This document shows, piece by piece, positions 7,047 to 14,923 of a stretch of 20,278 nt of DNA. The stretch lies in the NCBI GenBank assembly GCA_044370695.1, contig JBILVB010000057.1, positions 1 through 20,278 of the forward strand, given 5' to 3'. This stretch comes from JBEIFW01 sp044370695 (GTDB lineage Bacteria > Actinomycetota > Acidimicrobiia > Acidimicrobiales > Ilumatobacteraceae). The notes beneath the pieces are model-generated. The model did not search any database. It was not told the DNA's origin and saw only the letters and a list, made by a program, of their open reading frames with translations. The position numbers and the translations under genes are program-made. Position 1 is the stretch's first letter. Each line of letters opens with the position of its first letter.

Positions 7047-8137
7047 CGGGTCTCCCGGGCCGCCAGATGCCGTCGAAGCTCCTCGCGCTGGTGCCGCTGG
7101 CGCGGCGTCGGCTCGGCGTAGACGTGGTCGAAGAAGGCGTCGGGGGCGACGGGCGTGGCTTCTGCCCGGATCCAGGCGGCGTCGACGGCGCGCTCGCCGG
7201 CCGCCTCGGCGTCGGCCTCCTGGGTGTCGTCCCAGCGGCCGGCCGCACCGAGCACGGCCCGGAGCCGTCCGATCGGGTCGGCGGCCGCCCAGCGGGCTCG
7301 CTCCTCGGCCGGCACGTACCGCAGCGGGTCGTCGGCCGTGGTGTGGGGACCCATCCGGTACGTCACGGCCTCGACCAACACCGGTCCCCGGCCGGCGGCC
7401 GCGTGGGCGCGCGCCGCTGCGGCCACGGCGGCGACGGCGAGCGCGTCGTTGCCGTCGACGCGCACGCCGGGCATCCCGTACGCCGGGCCCCGCACGGCGA
7501 ACGACGGTGCGGCGGTCTGGGCCGCGAGCGGTGTCGATATCGCCCAACCGTTGTTCTTCAACCAGAACACCACCGGGGCCCGACGGACACCGGCGAGGTT
7601 CAGCGACTCGGCGAAGTCGCCCTCGCTCGAAGCGCCGTCGCCGCAGAAGGCGAGCACCACACCGGAGGCCCCGCGCAGCTGACGGCCCCATGCGAGCCCG
7701 ACAGCGTGCGGAAGCTGCGCAGCGAGCGAGATCTGGGGGAACAGCACCCGCACCCCCTCGGGCAGGTGGCCGCCACCGGGGTGGCCGCGCTGGTAGAGCG
7801 CGTACCGGTAGAGGACCTCGGGGCCGTAGCGACCGAGGCCGAGCAACTCGCGGTAGTACGGCACCACCCAGTCCGTGGCCGGCTCGAACGCGGCGACGGC
7901 GCCCACGACGCTTGCCTCCTCGCCCTCGATCGGGGCGAAGGTGCCGGTGCGGCCTTGCCGCTGCAGGCTGAACATCCGCCGGTTCGCCACCCGGGCCGCG
8001 ATCATCCCGGCCAGCAGTTCCGGACCCCGTCCGAGGACCTCGGCGAGCACCTCCGCCGGGCCGACGACCGTTCCGTCGGGTGCCACCAGCCGGAACGGCT
8101 CACCGACGGTCGGCAGGTCGTCGAGCGCGAGCGCCAT
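7043..8137 (-). CDS. bkdA: E1-alpha subunit of a branched-chain 2-oxoacid dehydrogenase
   Basis: This 364-residue alpha subunit binds thiamine diphosphate and decarboxylates the 2-oxoacid. The thiamine motif runs from FCGDGASSEGDF (GDG at 166-168) to NNGWAIST (N195, N196). The entry motif RQGRTGTFAPIEGEEA (60-75) and the loop YRMGPHTTADDPLRY (around 261-274) resemble branched-chain E1-alpha, whose equivalent loop carries the HxTxDD signature, more than the PDH-specific heterodimer. The C-terminus is charged (QRHQREELRRHLAARETR). The start lies 3 bp after the stop of the alpha/beta hydrolase, so the genes are co-transcribed. Pyruvate or acetoin as substrate is not excluded. Confidence 0.9.
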   Translation of the reverse strand: MALALDDLPTVGEPFRLVAPDGTVVGPAEVLAEVLGRGPELLAGMIAARVANRRMFSLQRQGRTGTFAPIEGEEASVVGAVAAFEPATDWVVPYYRELLGLGRYGPEVLYRYALYQRGHPGGGHLPEGVRVLFPQISLAAQLPHAVGLAWGRQLRGASGVVLAFCGDGASSEGDFAESLNLAGVRRAPVVFWLKNNGWAISTPLAAQTAAPSFAVRGPAYGMPGVRVDGNDALAVAAVAAAARAHAAAGRGPVLVEAVTYRMGPHTTADDPLRYVPAEERARWAAADPIGRLRAVLGAAGRWDDTQEADAEAAGERAVDAAWIRAEATPVAPDAFFDHVYAEPTPRQRHQREELRRHLAARETR

Positions 8138-8140
8138 GGC

Positions 8141-8932
8141 TCAGCGCGACCCCAGCGAGGCGAGGAACTGCTCGATGGCACGGTTGACCGGTTCGGGATG
8201 GGTGAGGTTGGCGGCGTGGGCCGCGCCCTCGACCACCACGACCGGCCCTGCCCCGGCGAGCCCTCGCGCCATCGACTCGGCGCGCTCGAGGGAGATCGCG
8301 ACGTCCGCCGAGCCGTGCACGACGAGCGCCGGGCAGGTGATCTCACCGAGGCGACCGGTCAGGTCGTCGCGCCCGACGAGGCATGCGCCGGGCTCCCGCA
8401 ACGCGGCGTGGTCGCGGGCCTTCCAGACGGCGATCCAGCGGGCCGACTCGGTCTCGTCGCCGAGGATGATCCCGGCGACGGCCTGCGCGAGCTCGTCGAC
8501 CGGACCGACCGAGACCCACGTGTCGATCATCGTCCGGTACCCGGCGAGCACGTCGGCGTGGTCGACGTCGGCACCCGAGTCGAGCAGCACCAGCGCACGG
8601 ACTCGTTCCGGTGCCCGCAGCGCGGCGCGCAACGACAGGAACCCGCCCTGGCTCATGCCGGCGAGCACGGCTCGGTCGACACCGAGATGGTCGAGCAGGC
8701 CGAGCACGTCGTCCGCCGAGTCCCAATAGGAGAACGGCTCGCCGTCCCAGACCGTCTCACCGAACCCCCGCTCGTCCCAGGTGACGACCCGGTAGCGGTC
8801 CCGCAGCGCCGTCACTTGATGGACGAACATGCTTCGGTCCATCAAGAATCCGTGGGAGAACACCACGACGGGGCCGTCTCCTCCCGTGTCGTCGAAGGCG
8901 ATTCGCTGGCCGTTGACGTCGGCGACGGGCAT
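8141..8932 (-). CDS. Alpha/beta hydrolase, first gene of the dehydrogenase operon
   Basis: This 263-residue alpha/beta hydrolase resembles 3-oxoadipate enol-lactonases and related esterases. It shows an oxyanion HGF turn (FSHGFLMDRSMF), strand RVVTWDERGFGET, the nucleophile elbow AGMSQGG (S94), the acid in VVHGSADVAI (D210) and the histidine in EGAAHAANLTHPE (H239). The triad is therefore complete. I chose ATG at 8932 because TACCGT (8940-8945) lies seven bases upstream. A GTG at 8941 would add three residues but overlaps that box. Being first in a 2-oxoacid dehydrogenase operon suggests hydrolysis of an ester, lactone or thioester linked to the same pathway, but the substrate is unknown. Confidence 0.85.
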   Translation of the reverse strand: MPVADVNGQRIAFDDTGGDGPVVVFSHGFLMDRSMFVHQVTALRDRYRVVTWDERGFGETVWDGEPFSYWDSADDVLGLLDHLGVDRAVLAGMSQGGFLSLRAALRAPERVRALVLLDSGADVDHADVLAGYRTMIDTWVSVGPVDELAQAVAGIILGDETESARWIAVWKARDHAALREPGACLVGRDDLTGRLGEITCPALVVHGSADVAISLERAESMARGLAGAGPVVVVEGAAHAANLTHPEPVNRAIEQFLASLGSR

Positions 8933-8939
8933 GCCGGGC

Positions 8940-8945
8940 ACGGTA
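8940..8945 (-). promoter_or_regulatory. -10 box (TACCGT) for the hydrolase/dehydrogenase operon
   Basis: On the minus strand TACCGT ends seven bases before ATG 8932, in the 40-bp gap after disA, with no ribosome-binding site. It probably drives a leaderless transcript of the six-gene operon. Confidence 0.5.
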
Positions 8946-8972
8946 CACCGGGCCTGGCGGGCGCCGATCCGA

Positions 8973-10043
8973 TCAGGAGAACCGGTCGAGGATGTTGGAC
9001 TCCGTGAGCCGAGCGAGCCCCTCTTTCACGGCGACCGCATGGGCTTCACCGACGCCGGGCACCTCGGCGAGTTCGTGCACGGTCGCCCGCATGATCCGGT
9101 GGAGGCTCGGGAAGCGATCGACGATCGAGCTGACCACGTCGGCCGGCAAGCGCGGCACACCGGCGAGTTGTCGGTACCCCCTCGGGGTGAGCGACCGATC
9201 GAGCTCGCTGCCTTCGGGCAACCCGAGGACCCGCACGACGGTGCGAGGGTCGAGCAGGTCGTCGGTGGTGAGGCTCGACAGCTCCAGGAGTGCTTCGGCC
9301 GGCGTCCGCCCCGAATCCTCCCCGAGGTAGTCCTGCAGCATCGCCTGGCGGTCGTCGTCGACGTCGGCCATCAGCTCGTCGAGCTGCAACTCGATGAGGC
9401 GGGCGTCGACCCCGAGTTCGACGACGTAGCCCGCGATCTCGTCCGCGATACGCCGCACCATCTCGGTGCGCTGCAGGACCGCGGTCACGTCCCGGATGGT
9501 CACGAGATCCTCGGCTTCGAGCGTGGCGAGGGTGTTGGTGACGTCGTCGAGCCGGCTCTTGTACCGCTCCAGGGTCTGGAGCGCCTGGTTCGCACGATTC
9601 AGCAGGCGAGGGATGTCTTCGAGGACGTGCTTGTCGCCCTGGGCGTAGATCGTGATCACGCCCATCTCCTCGGACACCGAGATGACCGGCACGTCCAGCG
9701 ACCGTGCGACCCGCTCCGCCGTGCGGTGCCGGGTGCCGGTCTCCGAGGTGGGCACCGAGACGTCGGGCACGAGGTGCACGTTCGCCCTGGCGATACGTGA
9801 CGCGTCCCGGGCCAGGATGATCGCGCCGTCCATCTTCGCAAGCTCGGAGAGTCGCTGCGGGGTGAAGGTGGCGTCGAGGAGGAAGCCGCCGGTACAGATC
9901 GACAGCACCTCCGGTCCGTCGCCGACCACGAGCAGTGCCCCGGTCTTCGCCTTCACGATGCGGTCGAGGCCTTCACGCAGGGCAGATCCGGGCGCCACTT
10001 GAGACAGCGCCCGCTGCAGCAGCGCACTCCGTCGACCGACCAC
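8973..10043 (-). CDS. disA: DNA integrity scanning protein DisA, diadenylate cyclase
   Basis: This 356-residue protein joins two ATP into cyclic di-AMP and scans DNA for branched intermediates. The DAC domain (about 10-145) contains MDGAIILARDASRI with DGA at 72-74 and SETGTRHRTAER with RHR at 105-107, the two active-site motifs. A linking helical bundle (about 150-290) follows. The C-terminal helix-hairpin-helix DNA-binding domain includes GYRQLAGVPRLP and VHELAEVPGVGEAHAVAVKEGL. Length matches the family (about 355). The GTG start is six bases after TACACT. It lies directly downstream of radA, the common actinobacterial and Bacillus order; RadA is known to bind and restrain DisA in B. subtilis. 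Fifteen bases separate the two genes. Confidence 0.96.
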   Translation of the reverse strand: MVGRRSALLQRALSQVAPGSALREGLDRIVKAKTGALLVVGDGPEVLSICTGGFLLDATFTPQRLSELAKMDGAIILARDASRIARANVHLVPDVSVPTSETGTRHRTAERVARSLDVPVISVSEEMGVITIYAQGDKHVLEDIPRLLNRANQALQTLERYKSRLDDVTNTLATLEAEDLVTIRDVTAVLQRTEMVRRIADEIAGYVVELGVDARLIELQLDELMADVDDDRQAMLQDYLGEDSGRTPAEALLELSSLTTDDLLDPRTVVRVLGLPEGSELDRSLTPRGYRQLAGVPRLPADVVSSIVDRFPSLHRIMRATVHELAEVPGVGEAHAVAVKEGLARLTESNILDRFS

Positions 10044-10049
10044 GGGGTG

Positions 10050-10055
10050 AGTGTA
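10050..10055 (-). promoter_or_regulatory. -10 box (TACACT) for disA, leaderless type
   Basis: Minus-strand TACACT ends six bases before the GTG at 10043, with no Shine-Dalgarno sequence. It would give disA its own promoter in addition to any read-through from radA. Confidence 0.5.
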
Positions 10056-10058
10056 CGG

Positions 10059-11471
10059 TCACCCTGCGCGTCGGGGGGCACCGGGTAGGACGGCCAGACG
10101 GCGGCTGCGACGGCCGGCCGACTCGCCGCTCGGACCGAGCCCGATCGGCGCGAGCACCTCGGCCAACGTCGCCGCTCGCCGCAGCTCGATACCGGCGACC
10201 GGTGGCGCCGAGGGCGGTACGAACGCCGTGTCGAACCCGAGACGGGCCGCCTCTGCGAGCCGTTGCGGGGTGTGGGCCGCCAACCGCAGTTCGCCGGCCA
10301 GGCCGACCTCGGCGACGGCAACCGCCGTCGCTCGAACCGGCCGATCGAGTGCAGCCGACGCGACCGCCAGACAGAAGCCGAGATCGGCTCCCGGATCGCC
10401 GAGGCGCACACCCCCGGCGACCGAGGTGACGACGTCGTTGCGCCCGAGCGGCAACCCGGCGCGGCGCCGCAGCACGCCGAGCAGCATCGAGAGCCGAGCG
10501 GCGTCGGAGCCGAGCGCTCGCACCGACGGTGGCCCGGCGGCCGGCGCCACGAGCGCCTGGAGCTCGACGAGGATCGGCCGGCGACCCTCGAGCACCGGGA
10601 CCACGACGCTGCCGGGTGCGTGCACGCAGCGATCGGCCAGCAACAGGGCGCTGGCGTCCGGCACGGTGCGCACCCCGTGCGCGGTGAGTTCGACGATGCC
10701 GACCTCCCCCGTGGGGCCGAATCGATGCTTGACGGCCCGCAACAGGCGCAACCCGTGATGGCGGTCGCCCTCGACGGACACCACGGTGTCCACGACGTGT
10801 TCGAGGGTGCGCGGCCCGGCGATGGCGCCGTCTTTCGTGACGTGACCGACGAGCAGGCAACTGAACCCGTCGTCCTTGGCCGCCCGCACGAGCCGGGCGG
10901 CGCATTCGCGCACCTGCACCACCGAACCCGCGCCCGAGCCGAGTTCGGGATCGGTGATCGTCTGGATCGAATCGACGACCACGACCCGAGCGGCGACCTC
11001 CTCGATCGCCGCCAGGATGGACGCGAGGCTCGTGTGCGCCGTGAGCCACAACGTCGGCGGGACCGGCCCGAGGCGCGCCGCCCGGTCGCGGACCTGGCCG
11101 GCGCGCTCCTCGGCGCTCACGTACAGCACGGACGCACCGGTCCGTGCGCGGTCCATCGCGGCCTGCAGCAACAGGGTGGACTTGCCGATGCCCGGCTCGC
11201 CCGCCACGAGGGTGACCGAACCTGCGACCAGCCCACCGCCGAGCACCCGGTCCAATTCGCCGACCCCGGTGGGCACGACGGGCAGGGCACCGTCGTCGAC
11301 CTCGGCCAACGCAACGGCGAGCGGCCCCAGCGGGGCGACGGCCGGCACCCGGACCGCCGGCGGCTCCTCCACCAGGGTGTGCCAGGCCGCGCACGACCCG
11401 CACCGACCCGACCATCGAGGCTGTTCGGCACCACAGGCGCTGCAGCGGTGGACGGTCTTCGTTCGGGACAT
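10059..11471 (-). CDS. radA: DNA repair protein RadA (Sms)
   Basis: This 470-residue RecA-like ATPase acts in branch migration and processing of recombination intermediates. It has an N-terminal zinc finger (C10, C13, C24, C27), Walker A GEPGIGKST (91-99), Walker B RVVVVDSIQTI (about 162-172), and the RadA signature, which here reads KHRFG (248-252) instead of the usual KNRFG. The C-terminal Lon-like domain (about 300-470) contains DPGADLGFCLAVASA, VAEVGLAGELRLAAH and EAARLGFDTAFVPPS. The start at ATG 11471 is set by the zinc finger and by TACGGT seven bases upstream. A longer in-frame GTG at 11534 lies inside the neighbouring gene and is rejected. Confidence 0.95.
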   Translation of the reverse strand: MSRTKTVHRCSACGAEQPRWSGRCGSCAAWHTLVEEPPAVRVPAVAPLGPLAVALAEVDDGALPVVPTGVGELDRVLGGGLVAGSVTLVAGEPGIGKSTLLLQAAMDRARTGASVLYVSAEERAGQVRDRAARLGPVPPTLWLTAHTSLASILAAIEEVAARVVVVDSIQTITDPELGSGAGSVVQVRECAARLVRAAKDDGFSCLLVGHVTKDGAIAGPRTLEHVVDTVVSVEGDRHHGLRLLRAVKHRFGPTGEVGIVELTAHGVRTVPDASALLLADRCVHAPGSVVVPVLEGRRPILVELQALVAPAAGPPSVRALGSDAARLSMLLGVLRRRAGLPLGRNDVVTSVAGGVRLGDPGADLGFCLAVASAALDRPVRATAVAVAEVGLAGELRLAAHTPQRLAEAARLGFDTAFVPPSAPPVAGIELRRAATLAEVLAPIGLGPSGESAGRRSRRLAVLPGAPRRAG

Positions 11472-11478
11472 GAGCGTC

Positions 11479-11484
11479 ACCGTA
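11479..11484 (-). promoter_or_regulatory. -10 box (TACGGT) for radA, leaderless type
   Basis: Minus-strand TACGGT ends seven bases before ATG 11471, within the 26-bp gap after the beta-helix gene. The pyrimidine-rich bases before it (coding strand) contain no ribosome-binding site. Confidence 0.5.
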
Positions 11485-11497
11485 GGGAGGGGGTGTG

Positions 11498-13276
11498 TCA
11501 GGGTCCGGCGACGTCGACGAGGACCGTCGTCCAACCGCCCGGCCCGAGCGCCCGCAGCGCGACAGGGCTACCGGCGGGCAGGGCGGCGTCGTCGAGCGTC
11601 TCCGAGCCCGCCACGCCACGGTGGCCACCGGGGCCGACCACCACGTACCAGGCGTCGACGGCGGACCACGACGCAGACACCTCTCCCCGGGCGCTGCGTC
11701 GGATCGTCGCCGAGGTGAACCGGGGCGGATCGGCCTCGACCGGCCCCGGGGCCGGCAAGGCTCGCAGGGACACCGTCGTGTCGAGGCGATTGCCGTCGCG
11801 CCCGACGAACGCGCTCACGGCGGTGCCGCAGTCGTCGCACGCGAAGCGGTTGTCCACGAACGAGTTCGTGGCGACCAGCGACCGCTGCGCCTCGGGCTGG
11901 CCGAGGAACCCCAGGAACCCCACCCCGTCGTCGGCCCCGGCCCGGGGTCGAGCCCGCACGAAGATGTTCCGACGGAACTCGTTGTCCCGCAACGTCTCGA
12001 TCGCTGCGAGATCGCCCCAGATACCGACGTTGCGTTCCTGGAACTGGCTGACACCCGGGCGGCCTCCGGCGACCACGACGTTGCCGACGACCCGGTTGCC
12101 CCGGGCGGCCTCGTTGCGGGTGGAACCGGCCTCGGCGGCCGTGAGCGTCAGCACCGGCACGGCCTCGTTGACCCACGGCTGGTCGGCCAGCAGCAGGTTG
12201 CCCTCGATCCGGTGGTCGGCGCCGTCGACGTGCAGCGTGTAGAGGTGGTTGCCGACCACGGTGCTCCCGGACCCGTGACGCAGGTAGAGCACCACGTCGG
12301 GCATCAGGTTGCCGACGTAGGTGGCACCGGGCGTCTTTTCGTCGATCGCCTCGGGGATCGACAGGCCCCAGTCGAGCACGGTGTTGTACTGGAACACCGT
12401 GCGCGACGGTCGTGGATCCATCGCGCTGCCGCTCTTGACCAGGTAGCTGTTGTAGCGGCCCCCCATGCCGTTCGGTCCGGTGATCACGTTGTGGCTGTAC
12501 ACGGTGTAACCCGTGCCGTGGGAAAGGTAGGTGAACACGGTGTTGGGCCGGTCCACCTCGTTGGCGTCCACCAGGTTGAAACTGTCCCGGTCGGTCTCCA
12601 TGCGGATCACGCTTCGGGTGTCGGTGTCGTCGGCGGTGTACCCGACCGATTCGAACCGGTTGCCCGTCACCCGGACGTGCCGTCCCGTCACCACGACCAC
12701 ACCTTTCGTCCCACCCCGCGTCCGGTCGAAGCGGAGGTCGCGCAGGACGAGGTGCTCACCGCTGAGGTTCCAGGACCCGTTGCCGACCACGACGGCCGCC
12801 AAGGGCTCGGCCGCCCGGACCGTGATCGGCGATCCGGCCCGACCGCGGGCCGACACGTTCACCTCGCCGTCGTAGGTCCCGGCTCGCAGGACGACCTCGT
12901 CGCCCGGCCCGACGGCGCCCATCGCCGCATTCAGTTCGGCCACCGACCCGACCTCGATCCGCCGCCCCGTCGGGACGGGCACGGGGAACGCCTCGACCCA
13001 CCGTGACCGGTTCGCCTCGGCGCCCGGCCGGAAGTCCGGGCCCGCCACCTCCGCAACGGTGCTCGTCGAGGAGCGTTGCGCCGCAGTCGTCGTCGGCACC
13101 TCGGACGCGCCCGGCTCCGAGGGCGGCCCGACCGACTCCCGCGCGCCTGCCAACAGCGGCACCACACCGGCAACGGCCACCATCGCCACCAGTGCGAACG
13201 CTACGACCGGCCATCGCGATACCGCCGGTCGCAGCGGATGGGGTGAGTGCCGTCGTGTTCCCGAGTCCGCTACCAC
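11498..13276 (-). CDS. Membrane-anchored right-handed beta-helix protein, PL6 (chondroitinase B/alginate lyase)-like
   Basis: This is a 592-residue exported protein. A short basic N-terminus leads to one membrane segment (about 22-44, WPVVAFALVAMVAVAGVVPLL), then a Ser/Thr/Pro linker (45-80) and a long right-handed parallel beta-helix (about 105-480) with repeating turns such as VTGNRFESV, YSHNVITG, FQYNTVLD and VVGNHLY. Around 309-335 the sequence EAIDEKTPGATY then LYLRHGSG resembles the polysaccharide lyase family 6 motif, in which chondroitinase B uses a lysine base and an arginine acid. K314 and R333 are the candidates, with a glutamate five residues before the lysine, as in the calcium site. 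A small beta domain closes the protein (about 515-592). The GTG start at 13276 overlaps the dehydrogenase stop by 7 bp. Substrate and true lyase activity are unproven. Confidence 0.72.
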   Translation of the reverse strand: MVADSGTRRHSPHPLRPAVSRWPVVAFALVAMVAVAGVVPLLAGARESVGPPSEPGASEVPTTTAAQRSSTSTVAEVAGPDFRPGAEANRSRWVEAFPVPVPTGRRIEVGSVAELNAAMGAVGPGDEVVLRAGTYDGEVNVSARGRAGSPITVRAAEPLAAVVVGNGSWNLSGEHLVLRDLRFDRTRGGTKGVVVVTGRHVRVTGNRFESVGYTADDTDTRSVIRMETDRDSFNLVDANEVDRPNTVFTYLSHGTGYTVYSHNVITGPNGMGGRYNSYLVKSGSAMDPRPSRTVFQYNTVLDWGLSIPEAIDEKTPGATYVGNLMPDVVLYLRHGSGSTVVGNHLYTLHVDGADHRIEGNLLLADQPWVNEAVPVLTLTAAEAGSTRNEAARGNRVVGNVVVAGGRPGVSQFQERNVGIWGDLAAIETLRDNEFRRNIFVRARPRAGADDGVGFLGFLGQPEAQRSLVATNSFVDNRFACDDCGTAVSAFVGRDGNRLDTTVSLRALPAPGPVEADPPRFTSATIRRSARGEVSASWSAVDAWYVVVGPGGHRGVAGSETLDDAALPAGSPVALRALGPGGWTTVLVDVAGP

Positions 13277-14055
13277 GTGTTGTGAGTCAACACCCCGCCG
13301 TCGACGCGCAACGTGGCTCCGGAGACCCATCGTGCGGCCGGCGACAGCAGGAACAGCACGGCGTCGGCCACGTCTTCGGGTCGGCCGACCCGGCCGAGCG
13401 GCGCGGCCGCATGCCAGCGGGCGATGCCCTCCGGCCACGCCTGGGCCAGGCCGTCGCGATCGATCAACCCGGGGGCCACGGCGTTGACCCGGATCCCGTG
13501 CCGGCCGAGTTCGGCCGCAGCCGTCCGGGTGTGCATCAAGACGGCGGCCTTCGACGCGGCGTAGTGCGCATGCAGGCTCGGCGGGTGCTCCCCCTCGATC
13601 GACGCGATCGTGACCACCGCGCCGGGTCTCGACCGGCGCAGCGACTGTGCGGCGAACGCACGCGTCAGGCGGAACACCGAAGCGACGTTGCTGTCGAGCA
13701 CCTCGGCCAACTCATCGTCGCCGATGTCGAGCAGCGCCCGCACCGGTTGGATCGCAGCGTTGTTGACCAGCGCGTCCGCAGCGCCGAAGGCCTCGACCGC
13801 AGCGGTCAGGATCGCCTCGGGCGCGTCGGCTTCGCGCAGGTCGGCCGTCACGACCGCGACCCGCTCGCCGAGCGCGTCGGCCAACGCCTGCAGGGTCGAC
13901 GACGGTCGTCGTGCGTGCAGCAGCACACTCGCTCCGGCTTCGTGGCAACGCCGGGCGATGCCCGCACCGATCCCGCCGGCGGCCCCCGTGACGATCACTG
14001 CGCGGCCCCCGAGGTCGAGCAGATCGGCGACGGCGGGGACCTCGGCATCGCTCAC
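13270..14055 (-). CDS. Short-chain dehydrogenase/reductase (SDR)
   Basis: This 261-residue classical SDR is an NAD(P)-dependent oxidoreductase. The cofactor motif is VTGAAGGIGAGIA (TGxxxGxG, from 23), followed by TADLREAD, LVNNAA (97-101), the catalytic serine in TIASIEGE (S152), YxxxK in HYAASKAA (Y165, K169), VNAVAPGLI, and the C-terminal SGATLRVDGGV. Basic residues after the second strand (LLHARRPSS) suggest a preference for NADPH. The GTG start at 14055 is preceded by TATCGT eight bases upstream; earlier in-frame starts would run into the divergent phosphorylase gene. The downstream beta-helix gene overlaps its stop, suggesting co-transcription, perhaps in carbohydrate or polyol metabolism, but the substrate cannot be read from the sequence. 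Confidence 0.9.
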   Translation of the reverse strand: MSDAEVPAVADLLDLGGRAVIVTGAAGGIGAGIARRCHEAGASVLLHARRPSSTLQALADALGERVAVVTADLREADAPEAILTAAVEAFGAADALVNNAAIQPVRALLDIGDDELAEVLDSNVASVFRLTRAFAAQSLRRSRPGAVVTIASIEGEHPPSLHAHYAASKAAVLMHTRTAAAELGRHGIRVNAVAPGLIDRDGLAQAWPEGIARWHAAAPLGRVGRPEDVADAVLFLLSPAARWVSGATLRVDGGVLTHNTW

Positions 14056-14063
14056 GAGACGCC

Positions 14064-14073
14064 ACGATAGGGT
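14064..14073. promoter_or_regulatory. Overlapping divergent -10 boxes (SDR and nucleoside phosphorylase)
   Basis: The two divergent start codons are separated by only 25 bp (14056-14080). The plus strand carries TAGGGT (14068-14073) seven bases before ATG 14081. The minus strand carries TATCGT (14064-14069) eight bases before GTG 14055. The boxes share two base pairs, so one polymerase should exclude the other. Confidence 0.5.
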
Positions 14074-14080
14074 CCCGACG

Positions 14081-14923
14081 ATGAGGGATGATCCGTACGG
14101 CACGGCTGCCCGAGCCGCCGAGGTGCTCGCCGAACGGACCGGTCGAGCCCGGCACGACGTCGCCGTGTGGCTCGGTTCGGGATGGGCCGACGCCGCCGAC
14201 CGGATCGGCACCGGCGTCGAGGTGGCCCTGCCCGACGTGCCCGGCTTCACGCCCACCTCGGCGGGTGGTCATCGGGCCGTGGTCCGATCGGTCGACGTCG
14301 GCGGACTCGGCGTGCTCGTGTTCCTCGGCCGGGTCCACCTGTACGAGGGTCACGACGTGGACACCGTGGTGCACAGCGTCCGCACCGCCGCGTGCGCCGG
14401 CTGCCGGGTCGCCGTGCTCACCAACGCCGCCGGCTACCTCCGCCGGGAATGGCGCCTCGGCTCCGCGGTCCTCGTCGTCGACCAGATCAACGCCACCGGG
14501 GTCTCGCCGCTCACGGGCCCACACCCGCCGGCCGGTTGGGGGCCGCGGTTCTGCGACATGACCACGCTCTACTCGCCCCGGCTGCGCGACCTCGCCCGGC
14601 GCGTCGATCCCGACCTCCACGAAGGCGTCTACTACGGCCTCCGAGGCCCCCAGTTCGAAACCCCGGCCGAGATCCGCATGATCGGCATCGTCGGCGGCGA
14701 CCTCGTCGGTATGTCGACCGTCAACGAGGCCATCGCCGCTCGGCATGCCGGGATGGACGTCCTCGGGATCTCGTTGGCCACGAACCTCGCCGCCGGTCTC
14801 GCCGCCGGCCCCCTGTCGGGCGAGGAGGTCATCGAGGCCGGCCGGGCAGCTGCACCGGCGGTCGGCGATCTCCTCCGGGGCGTCCTGCTCGCGTTGGCCA
14901 CCGACGACGGGCACGCCCCGTGA
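14081..14923 (+). CDS. Purine nucleoside phosphorylase family protein, possibly 5'-methylthioinosine phosphorylase
   Basis: This 280-residue protein belongs to the trimeric nucleoside phosphorylase family (PNP/MTAP). It has the phosphate-site LGSGWA (31-36), GRVHLYEG (83-90, H86), TNAAGYL (115-120), the base-site YYGLRGPQFETPAEIRM (E193), VGMSTVNEA (M211), and SLATNLAAG (N235). E193 and N235 are the pair that selects 6-oxopurines. Twelve residues after N235, where bacterial and human PNPs keep a histidine that contacts the ribose 5'-OH (LSHxEV), this protein has glycine (LSGEEV, G247). MTAP-type enzymes also lack that histidine. With the coupled deaminase this fits phosphorolysis of 5'-methylthioinosine, though inosine/guanosine phosphorylase remains possible. 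ATG follows TAGGGT by seven bases. Confidence 0.88.
   Translation: MRDDPYGTAARAAEVLAERTGRARHDVAVWLGSGWADAADRIGTGVEVALPDVPGFTPTSAGGHRAVVRSVDVGGLGVLVFLGRVHLYEGHDVDTVVHSVRTAACAGCRVAVLTNAAGYLRREWRLGSAVLVVDQINATGVSPLTGPHPPAGWGPRFCDMTTLYSPRLRDLARRVDPDLHEGVYYGLRGPQFETPAEIRMIGIVGGDLVGMSTVNEAIAARHAGMDVLGISLATNLAAGLAAGPLSGEEVIEAGRAAAPAVGDLLRGVLLALATDDGHAP

Noticed and set aside
6749..9007. A 752-codon open frame on the plus strand, opposite the E1 and hydrolase genes
   Set aside because: Its translation is low-complexity Arg/Pro/Gly/His with no motif, and the opposite strand carries four clearly recognisable genes. Long antisense frames are expected at this GC content.
11472..11534. Longer N-terminus for RadA starting at a GTG at 11534
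   Set aside because: It adds 21 residues unlike any RadA, overlaps the beta-helix gene and would ignore the TACGGT box; the zinc finger starts properly from ATG 11471.
13277..13438. Longer N-terminus for the beta-helix protein inside the SDR gene
   Set aside because: The extra 54 residues are Arg/Gly-rich antiparallel-free filler overlapping conserved SDR codons in another frame; GTG 13276 gives a normal basic start before the membrane anchor.
13610..14080. Extension of the nucleoside phosphorylase frame upstream of ATG 14081
   Set aside because: The added sequence is opposite the SDR gene and has no family similarity; the family N-terminus and the TAGGGT box support ATG 14081.
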